From assembly GCA_949318235.1 (NCBI GenBank), contig OX439132.1, forward strand, positions 25,390,102 to 25,454,101: a stretch of 64,000 bases of DNA, in the 5' to 3' direction. Origin of the DNA: Ecdyonurus torrentis. Taxonomy: Eukaryota > Arthropoda > Insecta > Ephemeroptera > Heptageniidae. Positions 12,545 to 28,735 of this stretch are shown in pieces (the first letter of the stretch is position 1; every line of letters starts with the position of its first letter). Position numbers and translations under genes: made by a program. The notes below the pieces were generated by a model. The model saw only the letters and a list, made by a program, of their open reading frames with translations, was not told the origin of the DNA and ran no database searches.

Positions 12545-12875
12545 GTTGTTAGAGTAGTATAAACATAAGTGGCCACTGCTTTAAAAAAAAATCTGAAAAA
12601 CTCCTCTTGCATATAACAATTACTGGACCAATTTGATGCGGAAATAGTTAAAAGAGGAACTTTATTTTATCTATTGATATTCATTATTTATATCCAGCAA
12701 AACTAATACCATGATTTTTACATGACATTTAATGAATATAAAAAAAAAAAAAAAAAAAAGTCCGAAAAAGTTTTAATATTGTTTTTAATTTAAAAATATA
12801 TGAATGATTATATATAATTAGACATTTGCCTCTAAAATTCAAATTATCACATTTAATTGTTATCTATAAAAAGGA

Positions 12876-12997
12876 ATAACTTAAATATTTGCCCGTGTTC
12901 GTATGTAAAATTACTTCAACTTTACTTTTTGTTAATTTTATATTTCACGACCTTTCATTTTGTGAGATATCAGACGGTCACCTATACTCCCTTAAAA
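12876..12997 (+). repeat. Dispersed repeat pair, copy 1
   Basis: The right part of this segment resembles 33550-33705. Shared pieces are CTTTACTTT.TGTTAAT, then AGATATCAG..GTCACCTA and ACTCCCTTAAAA at the same end. The copies are diverged, and the family type cannot be decided from two of them. Confidence 0.5.
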
Positions 12998-12999
12998 GT

Positions 13000-13560
13000 A
13001 AAACCAATAACCACAAAAATTTATTTGTATTTACTACATTATATGAAATAAAAATTTTGTTTTGCATAAAAAAACTTATAGTTTATATTTAAATAAAAAA
13101 TAATTTTATTAAAACTTGTATTGTATTTCTTTTTTTTTTCTGCCAGAGCAGAATGTTGTCTTTTTTTTATATATTTATATTCTTTGTGAGATTTATTAAA
13201 TTGGAAATTTTCCTCATCGTGTTTGCATTCAATAAGGAAAACTACGAGAGCGTATTTGGATTTGGTTGAATTTATCAAGAATTGTAATGTGAAGCGCTTT
13301 ATAAATCTCTTAATCCTCTTATCTGACGAGTTTTTTTTTTTTTTTTTTAATATTTGATTGAAAAATTTATATGAATATAATATTTGTCTTTTTTATGTAA
13401 TATTTTCAATTTATTTCCTTATCCAATGTTATATCACATTCTAAACAAAAAATTTGGATATGGTATTGTCGGTTAAGCCTTAAATAGATTTTTTTTTTTG
13501 TAATAATAATAATTAATAACACTATTTATAGAAATATTGATTCAACAACTACTTTTTTCC
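13000..13560. other. AT-rich DNA with no recognisable gene
   Basis: The minus frame at 13039-13278 is Lys/Asn/Tyr/Phe-rich with no recognisable domain. Two T runs occur near 13331-13348 and 13490-13498. I see nothing else. Confidence 0.6.
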
Positions 13561-13940
13561 GAGCTGGTACAGCCGAGTGGTGAAGGCAGCTTACTCGTAA
13601 CTCTGTACTCCTCACCGAGTATAGGTTCGAGCCACTGCTAGGTGCGTACGTGAAGTGTGAGAGCATAACACGTTGTACGATGCATGTTTACATGCATTCC
13701 ATGACGACGCACAGCATTCGGGAGGTGCATGATCGATGTGATTGCCCCGACCAGCCTGCCTAGACGTTTCCACGGCTTCTCTAGGCTGTCATGGCAAATG
13801 CCGGGCTGTGAACTTAGGTCTTGGCCGGCCCGAGTATGCTTTTCCATTAATTTGAAAAGTCGTTACCTGTCGATTAGACAATATCTTGACTGGGACTGGG
13901 ATTGGTGTAGCACGATAACACCATATAGCAAGAAAAAAAT
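13561..13940 (+). mobile_element. tRNA-derived SINE, family 1, copy 1
   Basis: The head is tRNA-like, with an A-box-like TGGTACAGCCGAGTGG (13565-13580) and a B-box GGTTCGAGCC (13624-13633) fitting GWTCRANNC. These are internal RNA polymerase III promoter elements. After the head comes ACGTGAAGTGTGAGAGC, then a body with AGCATTCGGGAGGTGCATGA and CAGCCTGCCTAGACGTTTCC. The end reads GTGTAGCACGATAACACCAT plus an A-rich tail. It aligns along its full length with 36831-37220. Open frames across it on both strands (13638-13847 minus, 13729-13983 plus) are not genes. A partner LINE would be needed to move it; none is visible. Confidence 0.85.
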
Positions 13941-14815
13941 ACAGTTCATGAAACAGGACAAAAACGTGTTATATTATGTATAAAGTTTATGAAGTATATG
14001 ATTTAAAATTTGTAATAAAAAAAATGCATTGAAATCACGGTTAATTTATATAAGAATCACAAACATGAATGAAATATTTATAAACAAAAAAGTTTAATAA
14101 TTTGATTACAATTTGATCATATAACTATGTTATGTTGCCTAAATTAACATGGTACAAAATTTTCTTTATAGAAAAACTATAAATGTTCACCTTTTGTTCA
14201 TTTCTTTCTTACTTCGTGCACTCTGTACAATCATATGCTACTCACTTAACTAAGTACAGTACTCAACCTGGTTAAGCTATTCAGGTTATTATATATATAT
14301 ATATAGGTTATATATTTTTACACATATGCAAATTTAAACAGAGAATATTAAAAAAAAAAAAAAAAAAAAACTTTTTAGTTTTATGTAAACAAAGTTATTT
14401 TAGTAAAAAAGTTAAGAGTATTTACATATTACTGACATTTTTTCCAACAATTTACTTGAACAGTATATGCAAATAAATGCATTGTAATAGTATTTGTAAT
14501 CATATAATATATTTCCAGACTTGGTACACAAATGTCTATGTAGTATTTTTAAACTGTAAAAATTAACGAGGAAAAAAAAGCTACTTTTTGTTCCTGATTT
14601 GTTTTTGAGTATACAAAACGAAGACTAAGTAATACAGTTTTAAACTTTTATTTTTATGTATGAAAAAAAAAAGGGCTTTACAGTTATGTGGAATCTAAAA
14701 TGTATGCAGAAAACTTAATTAAAGTAACAAACTTTTACTGTACGTTTTGTAGGATGAAAGTACTTTAAAAATAAAAATTCTAAATTTATTATCAAGACTA
14801 AAGCAAAACAGCTTT
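13941..14815. other. AT-rich DNA with no recognisable gene
   Basis: An A run of about 20 lies near 14350-14370 and a short TA run near 14291-14305. Nothing definable is present otherwise. Confidence 0.6.
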
Positions 14816-15101
14816 AAAGGCATAGAAAACATGAAACAACATGTTCTGTTTAATTATTAAACACAAAATGGGATCTACAAAACTGATGATAGTTTTTACC
14901 ACAATGTAAATGTGGCTCCATAAGAGAGCATGCAAAAACTGTAAAGTATGCAATTTGCGTGAATATTTCTGTTTATGACGTCAGAAACAGGCAAAAACTA
15001 GTATGAAAATGTTGTGCGGGTTGCATAATTTGAAATTTTCTGATCACTGCTACGTCGCTACAGTTGGGTTTTAAGACCAATTAATGCTATTCTTGTAAAT
15101 A
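14816..15101 (-). mobile_element. Family B MITE, copy 2, truncated
   Basis: This copy is in the opposite orientation to that at 8488. It begins AAAGGCATAGAAAACATG and carries TGACGTCA at 14976-14983 and TGATCACTGCTACG. Similarity stops after TTCTTGTAAAT, so the last 50 bp or so and the second inverted terminus are missing. It is presumably an old, immobile copy. Confidence 0.75.
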
Positions 15102-16096
15102 TTTGTTTCCAATGAAAGTTTGTGTATTCAAAATTATAGCAACATTTTTTTTTTTTAAGTCTAAGTTGGTAAATTACTTTAAGTTATACGTTAAAAATAC
15201 ACATTAAAAAATCTAGTTAATAGTATTTTTTTAATACAACAAATCTATTACAAGAAACTCAGCAGCAAAAATACAGAGAACCGTAATTATCTTTAAAACT
15301 ACATCTCTGTACTAATGGTAAAATAATAATATTAAAATATTTATATAATAATCGCATTTTTGCTTTATTTCTAATTTCATACAAAATTACAATTAAATAA
15401 ATCGATATAAAAATCAATATGAAAGAAATGACGATTGAAAATATCCTGGACCTTTAAATTTATTTACCTTGTTAATCAGTTTTATTCTTTACATTGGAGT
15501 GTGCTAAAAAAAAAAAGTTTTATTCTCTTACTATGAGAACAATATAAATTGTAAAAAGTGACAAAAATTGTTAGCAGCAAAAAAAATCAGCGGATTTTAC
15601 CATATGTTTGTTTAACAAGTATCTGTATAACATAAAGAAAAAAATTTAGTTTTTTTTTTTCTTTCTTTCTTTTTTTATATATATTATAATATTCTAAATT
15701 ACCCATTTGGTAGAAAAAAAATAACGGCATAAAATTCAATTTATCTTCAAAGTTGGCAAAAGATTTTTTTTTTTGTCTGTTATACTGTACAGTATAGTAA
15801 GTGAAAAAGTTTCATATCCTGTGATAATATGGATTTATACTTTATAGTAAACATTTTCAAGTATTCTATGTATACAAAAGATTTATATTTATTTTAGTTT
15901 TATTTAAAAACACCGCAAAACAATTTTTTTTTCTTCTTTCAAACTTGGATTCTCAAAGGATTTTTTTTTTATAGTTAAAAAACCACATGTAACCAATTTT
16001 TAAATAATGGCTAGCAAAAGAGAAATTGCTTTTAAATTATTCAGTAAAATAACTGGACACTTAAAATTTATACTTATGTGTATACTATTTTAGAGA
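15102..16096. other. AT-rich DNA with no recognisable gene
   Basis: Only AT-rich sequence with several T runs of 10 or more is visible. No open frame or repeat partner was found. Confidence 0.6.
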
Positions 16097-16170
16097 ATAA
16101 TATAAAAATTTGCTTCAAAGGTCAAATGTGGCTATAATATAAAAATTGGCTTCAAAGGTCAAATGTGGCT
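16097..16170. repeat. 37-bp tandem duplication
   Basis: Two adjacent 37-bp units (16097-16133 and 16134-16170) differ at a single base, TTTGCTTCAAAGG versus TTGGCTTCAAAGG. The near identity suggests a recent local duplication. Each unit contains AAAGGTCA, which resembles a nuclear-receptor half-site. Confidence 0.9.
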
Positions 16171-16413
16171 TATATTATAGGTAGGTACAAAAAAAAAAAA
16201 AAAAAAAAACTTAATCTCATATACGAAAAAAAAATGTAAAGGTAATTATTATACATAATATTTTCTAAACATTTGAAGAAAATTTATCAATAATAATTGT
16301 ATAGGCTTGAATATGGCGCCAAAAGTTGTCAAAAATATATTCTGTAAAAAAAAAAAAAAAAAAACAAAAAAAAGTTAGAAAATGATCCTCTCTATTCGTA
16401 TAGTACGTGATAG

Positions 16414-16518
16414 ATGGAACAACGATTATTTGTGGCGGCGACGGTGATCATTCTTTGTCTGATACTATCAATGTGTGTACGTAACATACATACAATCACA
16501 GCATATGAGATTTATTGA
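16414..16518 (+). other. Candidate signal-peptide-like small ORF or first exon
   Basis: ATG at 16414 directly follows an in-frame TAG and opens 34 codons to a TGA at 16516-16518. The protein has a basic N-terminus (MEQRLF), then a hydrophobic core VAATVIILCLILSM, and a polar end. This is the shape of a cleavable signal peptide or a single membrane segment. A weak donor-like GTACGT occurs within it near 16477. The codons include GCG, ACG and CGA, unusual for this AT-rich DNA. It could be a first coding exon of a secreted protein, a micropeptide or chance. Confidence 0.2.
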
Positions 16519-17146
16519 CTTGTGGAAATTTTAACGTATATTTATTATACTTCGATTACTTCACTTATCTTGTACAGTAGCATTAAAAAATATTTGAATT
16601 TTAACTTCAAAAAAAATTAAAACTTCTACTTAATGAATAGCCTATATGTTTAAGTTAAGGGTGGGATTCATGAAATCACTAACTTAAATTTAAAGGCCTT
16701 AGAATTCCTAACACTGCTTAGAAAATATAGAATTATGATCATTAGGTGACCAGAGAACTTATTATAAGTGTTTTTATATATGAATTATACCCGAAATACA
16801 GTATATAAAATCGGATTATGACAAAATTGCTTACACATTTATGAAACATGTATGTTAGACATTTTTTTCCCTTCTTTCACTTTCTTAAAATTAGTAAACG
16901 AGTTTAATATTTATTTTTGAATTTGTATTAAGTACACATTTTAAATTTCAATCCTCATTCAATTCAGAATAATTTAACAAAAAATTAAGAAACGGAAACA
17001 ATAAACCAAAGATATCCAGTATAATATACTGTATCTGTGAAACACCTATATACGCACTTTACAAAGCTAAGCAATTTAACACAAACATAAATTGTATTTC
17101 ATTTTCAATTAGGGACACATAATATTAAAACATTTCAAGATTTTAC

Positions 17147-17177
<31 letters not shown>

Positions 17178-17384
17178 TTGCATATAAAATGCATCCATGC
17201 CTACTTTAAATTCATAACAAACTGCGTTCAACTTTAAATTTAGTAACAATTTCAAAACATTTGACGGTAAATGTACTTTAATACACATCACGCATAACTA
17301 AAGATAAAAATGTCAAATTTATAATAGAAAAAAGTAGTTTTTTACAGTACCTGAAGAAGTTTGAGAAAAGTGTGTGTGTGTGTG

Positions 17385-17387
<3 letters not shown>
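16519..17387. other. AT-rich DNA with no recognisable gene
   Basis: An A run of about 27 occurs near 17149-17175, with a short (GT)n run at 17371-17385 beside the next GA tract. The minus frame at 17109-17291 crosses the A run and is not a gene. Confidence 0.6.

Positions 17388-17469
<82 letters not shown>
17388..17469. repeat. (GA)n microsatellite next to (GT)n
   Basis: This is a GA repeat of about 41 units, immediately preceded by seven GT units. Confidence 0.97.
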
Positions 17470-17472
<3 letters not shown>

Positions 17473-18064
17473 AAAGCAATCGACTTTGGACGTAATCCAA
17501 AGAAACTTTTAACAAAAAACTTTTTTCCTTCTTTTTGAAGTAAGAAGTAAAAAATATATATCTAAAAATGATTATTTTGAAGAGTTTAATCGTGCATGGA
17601 ATTGAACTTAAATTTGTGTATGACACTTTGAGTTCCGCCTGTTCATCGTCATTGTCATGTTCTTATGAAGATTTTTAATGTGTAAGTGACCCGAAAATTT
17701 ATTTATATATAGATGTGATATTTTCAAAAAAAAATCTTGATATTTTATCTTTTTGTTTATAGTGGACTAAAAAATTTAACACTATTTTTTTTTTTTTTTG
17801 TTTTTTTGTAAATAAATTCAGGTATTAAAATCAATAGCATCCTTGTTTACACTATCGGTAATATTTGAAAACATTTGCATGTTAAGATATTCATTTCCAG
17901 TTACGCAAAATGTTACAATATAAAATGTAATCTTTTTAACAAGAGTTCACGTTTAAAGGCAAAGTACACTTCTGAGAAGAGAACAAAAATCTCTAAAAGT
18001 TTAAACTATAAGATACTGAACAAAAAAACTCTGAACGAACCACACACCTACACGAAAAAATAAA
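17470..18064. other. AT-rich DNA with no recognisable gene
   Basis: The plus frame at 17875-18063 is Lys/Ser/Asn-rich and ends where the family C element starts. It has no recognisable motif and I treat it as noise. Confidence 0.55.
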
Positions 18065-18365
18065 TTAAAGGTGTAGAACACCTTGAACAAAAAGCACGTC
18101 CTCAATATCAACGTTGATTTGGCTGGAGTCATTGATATCTAATTTATGTTCTATTCACGAAATGACAGATACAGGTTTATGACGTCACAGCTCACTGTTC
18201 CACGTGGGCGGAAACAAGCGAGCTGTGACATCATAAACCCCGCATCTGCAATTTCTTGAATTGGAAAATAAATTAGAAATCAATGACTTCGGCCAAATCA
18301 ACATTGATATTTAGGTATGATAGGATATTAGATAAGTTTTTTGTCAAAGTGTTCTACAATTTTAA
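18065..18365. mobile_element. Family C foldback MITE, copy 1
   Basis: Outer termini are TTAAAGGTGTAGAACACCTTG on the left and GTGTTCTACAATTTTAA on the right, in inverted order. Internal arms each carry the palindrome ATCAACGTTGAT or a one-base variant (18107-18118 and 18297-18308) plus TTGGCTGGAGTCATTGAT. The centre (18176-18238) is a further hairpin with TTTATGACGTCACAGCTC against GAGCTGTGACATCATAAA, carrying TGACGTCA at 18180-18187. A second copy at 50006-50302 shares termini and arms but not the central hairpin. It has no coding capacity. Confidence 0.8.
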
Positions 18366-18397
18366 GTATAATTTCTGCTGCATCTATGTTATATAGA

Positions 18398-18556
18398 GAA
18401 CAAATGGTGCTATATTGGAATAACATAAGTAATTATGTTGAACAACTATTATGCTATGAAATATAATCACTGCACACAATATAGCATAAATTATGCATAA
18501 ATGTTGCTGCATTGAACTATAGCATAATTAATTATAACTTAACTATTTGTGACCAT
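18398..18556. repeat. AT-rich segment with repeated TAGCATAA palindromes
   Basis: The segment contains several TTATGCTAT/ATAGCATAA motifs in both orientations and begins and ends with ACAAAT/ATTTGT. It may be a decayed foldback element, but pairing is imperfect and no second copy was seen. Confidence 0.3.
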
Positions 18557-19348
18557 GCACTGTATATTGAAATAATTTGTTAATATTCACTTGCTTAACT
18601 TACCTAAAATTAAAAATTTTAAAATTTGATAGCTTGAATTAAAGGTGGATGATTATATACATTGAAAATTAATATTAAAATTTTATCTAAATAATAATTT
18701 TTCATATAGATATTTCAAAAAGTACATAAATGAAAATAAAATTTAAACTGTTCTAGACCTTTAACAAAATTTACAGTGTACAAGATTATAATATTCTTAT
18801 TAAAATTGTCAGCATGTAAATGCTAAAGGTTTCCCATTAAAACCTCAACCCTCGTTGTATTTTCCCAATACAAAAGTATTTTCCTATAAACGCACGTGAG
18901 GTTGCATCTTTATTTTGTAGTTAATTAAACAACTTATTTACTTACGCAGGTATTTTGAGAATGTAGCAAGAGAATGCAAAGTATTTTAAACTGGGGGAAA
19001 AAAATAGAGAATTTTATTCAAAAGAGATCAATATTGGTTTAGATTATAGGAATTGAAATTCATAAACACGTATAGAGTATTTAGATTTTTTTTAAAGGAA
19101 GTTTTGTGTTATTTCCAGTAAAATACTAACATTCATACCATTTCAATTTAAACATATTTAATTGCACTAAAATGAGGGTGTACGACTGCAAAAGAAAACA
19201 AGAAAATTTATTAGTCATGTAGATGAAAAGATCGTTATACTGAAAACCAAATTGTTCTTATTAAAAATTTCCATTAACGTGTATTCATTTTTATTTTTTT
19301 AAGGGGTTCTAAGTGGATAGTATCGCCTTTCGTTTATAGTCAATATTT
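18557..19348. other. AT-rich DNA with no recognisable gene
   Basis: Nothing is definable here apart from AT-rich unique sequence. Confidence 0.6.
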
Positions 19349-19697
19349 AAAGCAAGAGACCACATAAAACAACATGTGCTTTTTAATGAATAAACATGAA
19401 ATGGGATCTTCAAAACTGATGACAGTTTTTACCAGAATGTTAATGTAGCTCCACGAGAGAGCGTGAAAATTCTGTAAAGTATGCAATTTACGTAACTATT
19501 CATGTTTCTGACGTCAGAAACACGCAAAAATTACTAAAAAAAAATGTAGTGCGGGTTACATAAATCGAAAATTTCTTGATCACTGCTATGGAGCTACAGT
19601 TTGGTTTTGAGACAAACTAAAGTTATTTATGTAAGTCTCATCACATCACGTGTTTTGTGATATAAATGCTTATGTTTTCTTCACCTCTATCCCTGTA
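19349..19697 (-). mobile_element. Family B MITE, copy 3
   Basis: This full-length copy, reversed relative to 8488, starts AAAGCAAGAGACCACATAA and ends near CACCTCTATCCCTGTAAG. It holds TTTCTGACGTCAGAAA with TGACGTCA at 19509-19516, CTTGATCACTGCTATGGAGC and GGTTTTGAGACAAACTAA. Both termini carry substitutions relative to copies 1 and 5. Confidence 0.8.
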
Positions 19698-22869
<3,172 letters not shown>

Positions 22870-23395
22870 TGGAAACCGCACACACGGGCCAGCTATGATC
22901 TATATACACAGCCCCGGCATTCACCATGGCAGTCTATAGGAACCGTGGAAACGTCAAAACAGGCTGGTGGTTGCAATCAGATCAATCATGCACCTCATGG
23001 TTGCATTCATGTTTCCATGTGTGAGTAGTAAATAAAAAGGGCCAGTATGGGAAAATCACACATTTTGCCAATTTAAAACTACTTAACAATATTTTTGAGA
23101 GCATTGATGCTATTAACTGGTCGAATTAGGTTTTCATGTATACGAGAAAAATAAAAATAACAAAAAAATTAACTACTTTTCCAAAGAAAGTAGCCAACAC
23201 CGATGTTTGTCCCATGCTGAGCAATGTTATTCATTGCTCTAGTATGGCGTCGAAGCGCATTCAGTATGACGTCATGGGCATACACCCTAGTGTGCTCTTA
23301 GCTCTCACACTTCACGTACCCCAGCAGGGACTCGAACCTACGGTCGAGTACGAATTACTATCATCAGACTTCACCACTTAGCCATATCAGTTTGG
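22870..23395 (-). mobile_element. tRNA-derived SINE, family 1-like, split copy
   Basis: Read on the minus strand, the head (23300-23395) has A-box-like TGGCTAAGTGG (23374-23384) and B-box GGTTCGAGTCC (23328-23338), followed by ACGTGAAGTGTGAGAGC as in the copies at 13561 and 36831. The SINE body resumes at 22870-23025, with ACGTTTCCACGGTTCC, CCATGGTGAATGCCGGG and GAGGTGCATGATTGAT. The 250 bp between are foreign to the SINE and resemble family A. The plus frame at 23136-23381 is antisense to this element and is not a gene. Confidence 0.75.
23030..23285 (+). mobile_element. Decayed family A-like insertion inside the SINE
   Basis: Pieces in family A order occur on the plus strand: GGGCCAGTATGGGAAAAT (compare GGCCAGCATAGAAAAAAT), CCCATGCTGAGCAATG (compare CCTATGCTGGACAATG) and ATGGCGTCGAAGCGCA (compare ATGGCGACAAAGCGCA). 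An ungapped block of about 50 bp matches at roughly 60 per cent. Termini are no longer recognisable. It carries TGACGTCA at 23267-23274. Confidence 0.4.
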
Positions 23396-24241
23396 TATAT
23401 GGCTAGTAATAAATAATAAATTATTCCCTTTTTAAATTGCAGAGATAACAGCTATTGACTGAAATTGAAAAGGTCACGTAATCAAACTTAGGTTTTGCGT
23501 TTTTTTATAGAGAGCATGCTGATCTAACCTTTAGGTAACGCCACTTAAACAACTGTACTGTACTGTCATTCAAATTTCTTTACATACATAATTATTTCAA
23601 AAAATAAAAAAAAATAAAAAAGTGGAAGCAAAAAGCAGGTGAATAAAAATAACGTTACGACAATAACACGTTCACATGAAATCGATATACCCAATAATAA
23701 GGTAACAAAAATAATATCAATATTTAAAAATTTAATAAAAAGTCAGTACTAAAAATTAATTATATTAAATAAATATTATATAAAAACAATTATAAAAATT
23801 AAATAAAACGTTTATGTATGTACATTGTATCACAGCCTAAATTAAAATAATTTTAATAAATCAAAAACACAATAAAAATATAAAAAATTACAGACTTCTG
23901 TGCTTTTTTATAATATATATAAAATACATATTTTTTTAAAAATATATTTAAATATAAAAATACAATTAATTCATGTATATTACAAAATAAATATTTTATT
24001 TCATTAAAAAATTATTTTATAATAATAAATATTAAATGAATATTTTAAGGGGTTAAAATTAATAAAAACGTAATAATTTTTGCTTAATAATAAGGGTGCT
24101 TTTTTAGATTGGTAATTCATTATCACTTAAACATATTAATGTAATCATGCATTTTTTATATCTTTTATTACATTTTTTTCCCTTCAAATTTTTACTGTCT
24201 TGCTTTTCTGAAACTTAAAATTTAAACTAGTGGATTAACTC
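23396..24241. other. AT-rich DNA with no recognisable gene
   Basis: The segment 23740-24060 is almost purely A/T. Nothing is definable. Confidence 0.6.
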
Positions 24242-24576
24242 TTAAAGAGGAAGTTCAGGGTTTCTTCAATTTTAGATAATGAGAAGAACTGTTTATAAAC
24301 TCATATGTGATGACCCAAAGCCCTTCCGTAGCCCCTCAAACTCGTGATCATCCTGCGAGATATGCAACTCATCCCGTATCTTTTACGTCATAGTTACGGC
24401 TTTACTATAGAAAAGTTGTAGGGGGTTGCATATCTCGCAGGATGAGCGCAAGTGGGGCTACCATGGGGCTAAGGATAGGGCTTTGGATCATCATATGAGT
24501 TTATGAATAGTTATTACTTATTATCATTATCTAACATTGAAGAAGCCATATTGTAACCCCTGAACTTCTTCTTTAA
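24242..24576. mobile_element. Family D long-arm foldback MITE
   Basis: The termini TTAAAGAGGAAGTTCAGGG and CCCTGAACTTCTTCTTTAA are inverted repeats. The arms continue inward for about 150 bp: CTCATATGTGATGA against TCATCATATGAG, CAAAGCCC against GGGCTTTG, TAGCCCC against GGGGCTA, and CATCCTGCGAGATATGCAAC against GTTGCATATCTCGCAGGATG. The loop of about 35 bp contains TTTTACGTCATAG. It has no coding capacity. The element would form a very stable hairpin in single strand. Confidence 0.8.
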
Positions 24577-27932
<3,356 letters not shown>

Positions 27933-28324
27933 CACTTTCTTTTTTCCTGTATTAAAATTCAGTCTAAGTGCATTTGAATAAATAAATAATTTAATAATGT
28001 TTATGCTGTGGAAATAATGAAACAAAAGTTCCGCTTCCTTATGCAGTACGAGATAATATATATGTATATATATATTTTTTCATTTATAATAAATGAAACT
28101 TATTCTGGGAATATTGCGATACTTTTTCCGGTTTTTTGACCGGATTTTATTTGTTTATTTTTATGTCAAGTTCGCTTTGCATTATATACCAAATCATTTA
28201 TAATATGGCATTCTATATTTATTGACTTTAAATGTTATACCATCTGACAAGGTATATATTTTTAATTTTTGACCTTGCTGAAAATTGTTCCTTATTGTAC
28301 ATAAAAATATTAATAATAATAATA

Positions 28325-28720
28325 GGCATCCAACCTCGAGAGTCGAGCTTAGTTCCATGACTCGGGGTCGCGTATGTTTCCGTCCAGGAAAGGACCTAAG
28401 TGTGGAGGTAGGCTTTAGACCTCTAGGTCGCATTTGCAGACGCGAGGCAGCCGAGGCATCAGTTTGTGGAACCAAAAGCCAACCCACCCTTAAGTGCCTA
28501 AGTTTTTGTGGGCATCCAGTACAATGCTCGTGTCCCATCGCGTCCAGGAAATAACTTCACCTCAGAGAGGGTAGCAAGGCTTTAGTCTCAAATAACATCA
28601 AATAAACCCTAAAGCTAAATAGCCACAAAGCTGGGTGGTGACAAGGTGAATGTATGCCACATGTGACAGGGTGCCACTTTGATGATCCGGTGCACGAGTG
28701 TGGTGTTAAAAACAACAAAA
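28325..28720 (+). mobile_element. Retroposon 3' end, probable non-LTR element
   Basis: A 395-bp island much GC-richer than its flanks ends in GTGTGGTGTTAAAAACAAC and an A-rich tail, with ATAATAATA on both sides that may be target-site duplication or target composition. An ending in a GTTAAAAACAAC-like motif plus short A-rich repeats is typical of 3' ends of RTE- or L2-like non-LTR elements in invertebrates. No reverse transcriptase or endonuclease motif is visible in any frame, and no clear Pol III box. Open frames at 28194-28538 (minus) and 28285-28554 (plus) lie inside it and are unlikely genes. It could instead be an unclassified SINE. Confidence 0.45.
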
Positions 28721-28735
28721 GATAATAATAATTTT

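Noticed and set aside
13561..13640. A genuine tRNA gene
   Set aside because: The head has A- and B-box sequences but no convincing acceptor-stem pairing, and it continues directly into a SINE body found elsewhere in the window.
13638..13847. A 69-codon minus ORF nearly identical to part of the one at 36907-37191
   Set aside because: The similarity exists because both are antisense to copies of one SINE. It does not show a conserved protein.
28194..28554. Overlapping plus and minus ORFs of 89 and 114 codons
   Set aside because: They lie in a GC-rich retroposon-like island, where fewer stop codons are expected by composition. No protein domain is recognisable.
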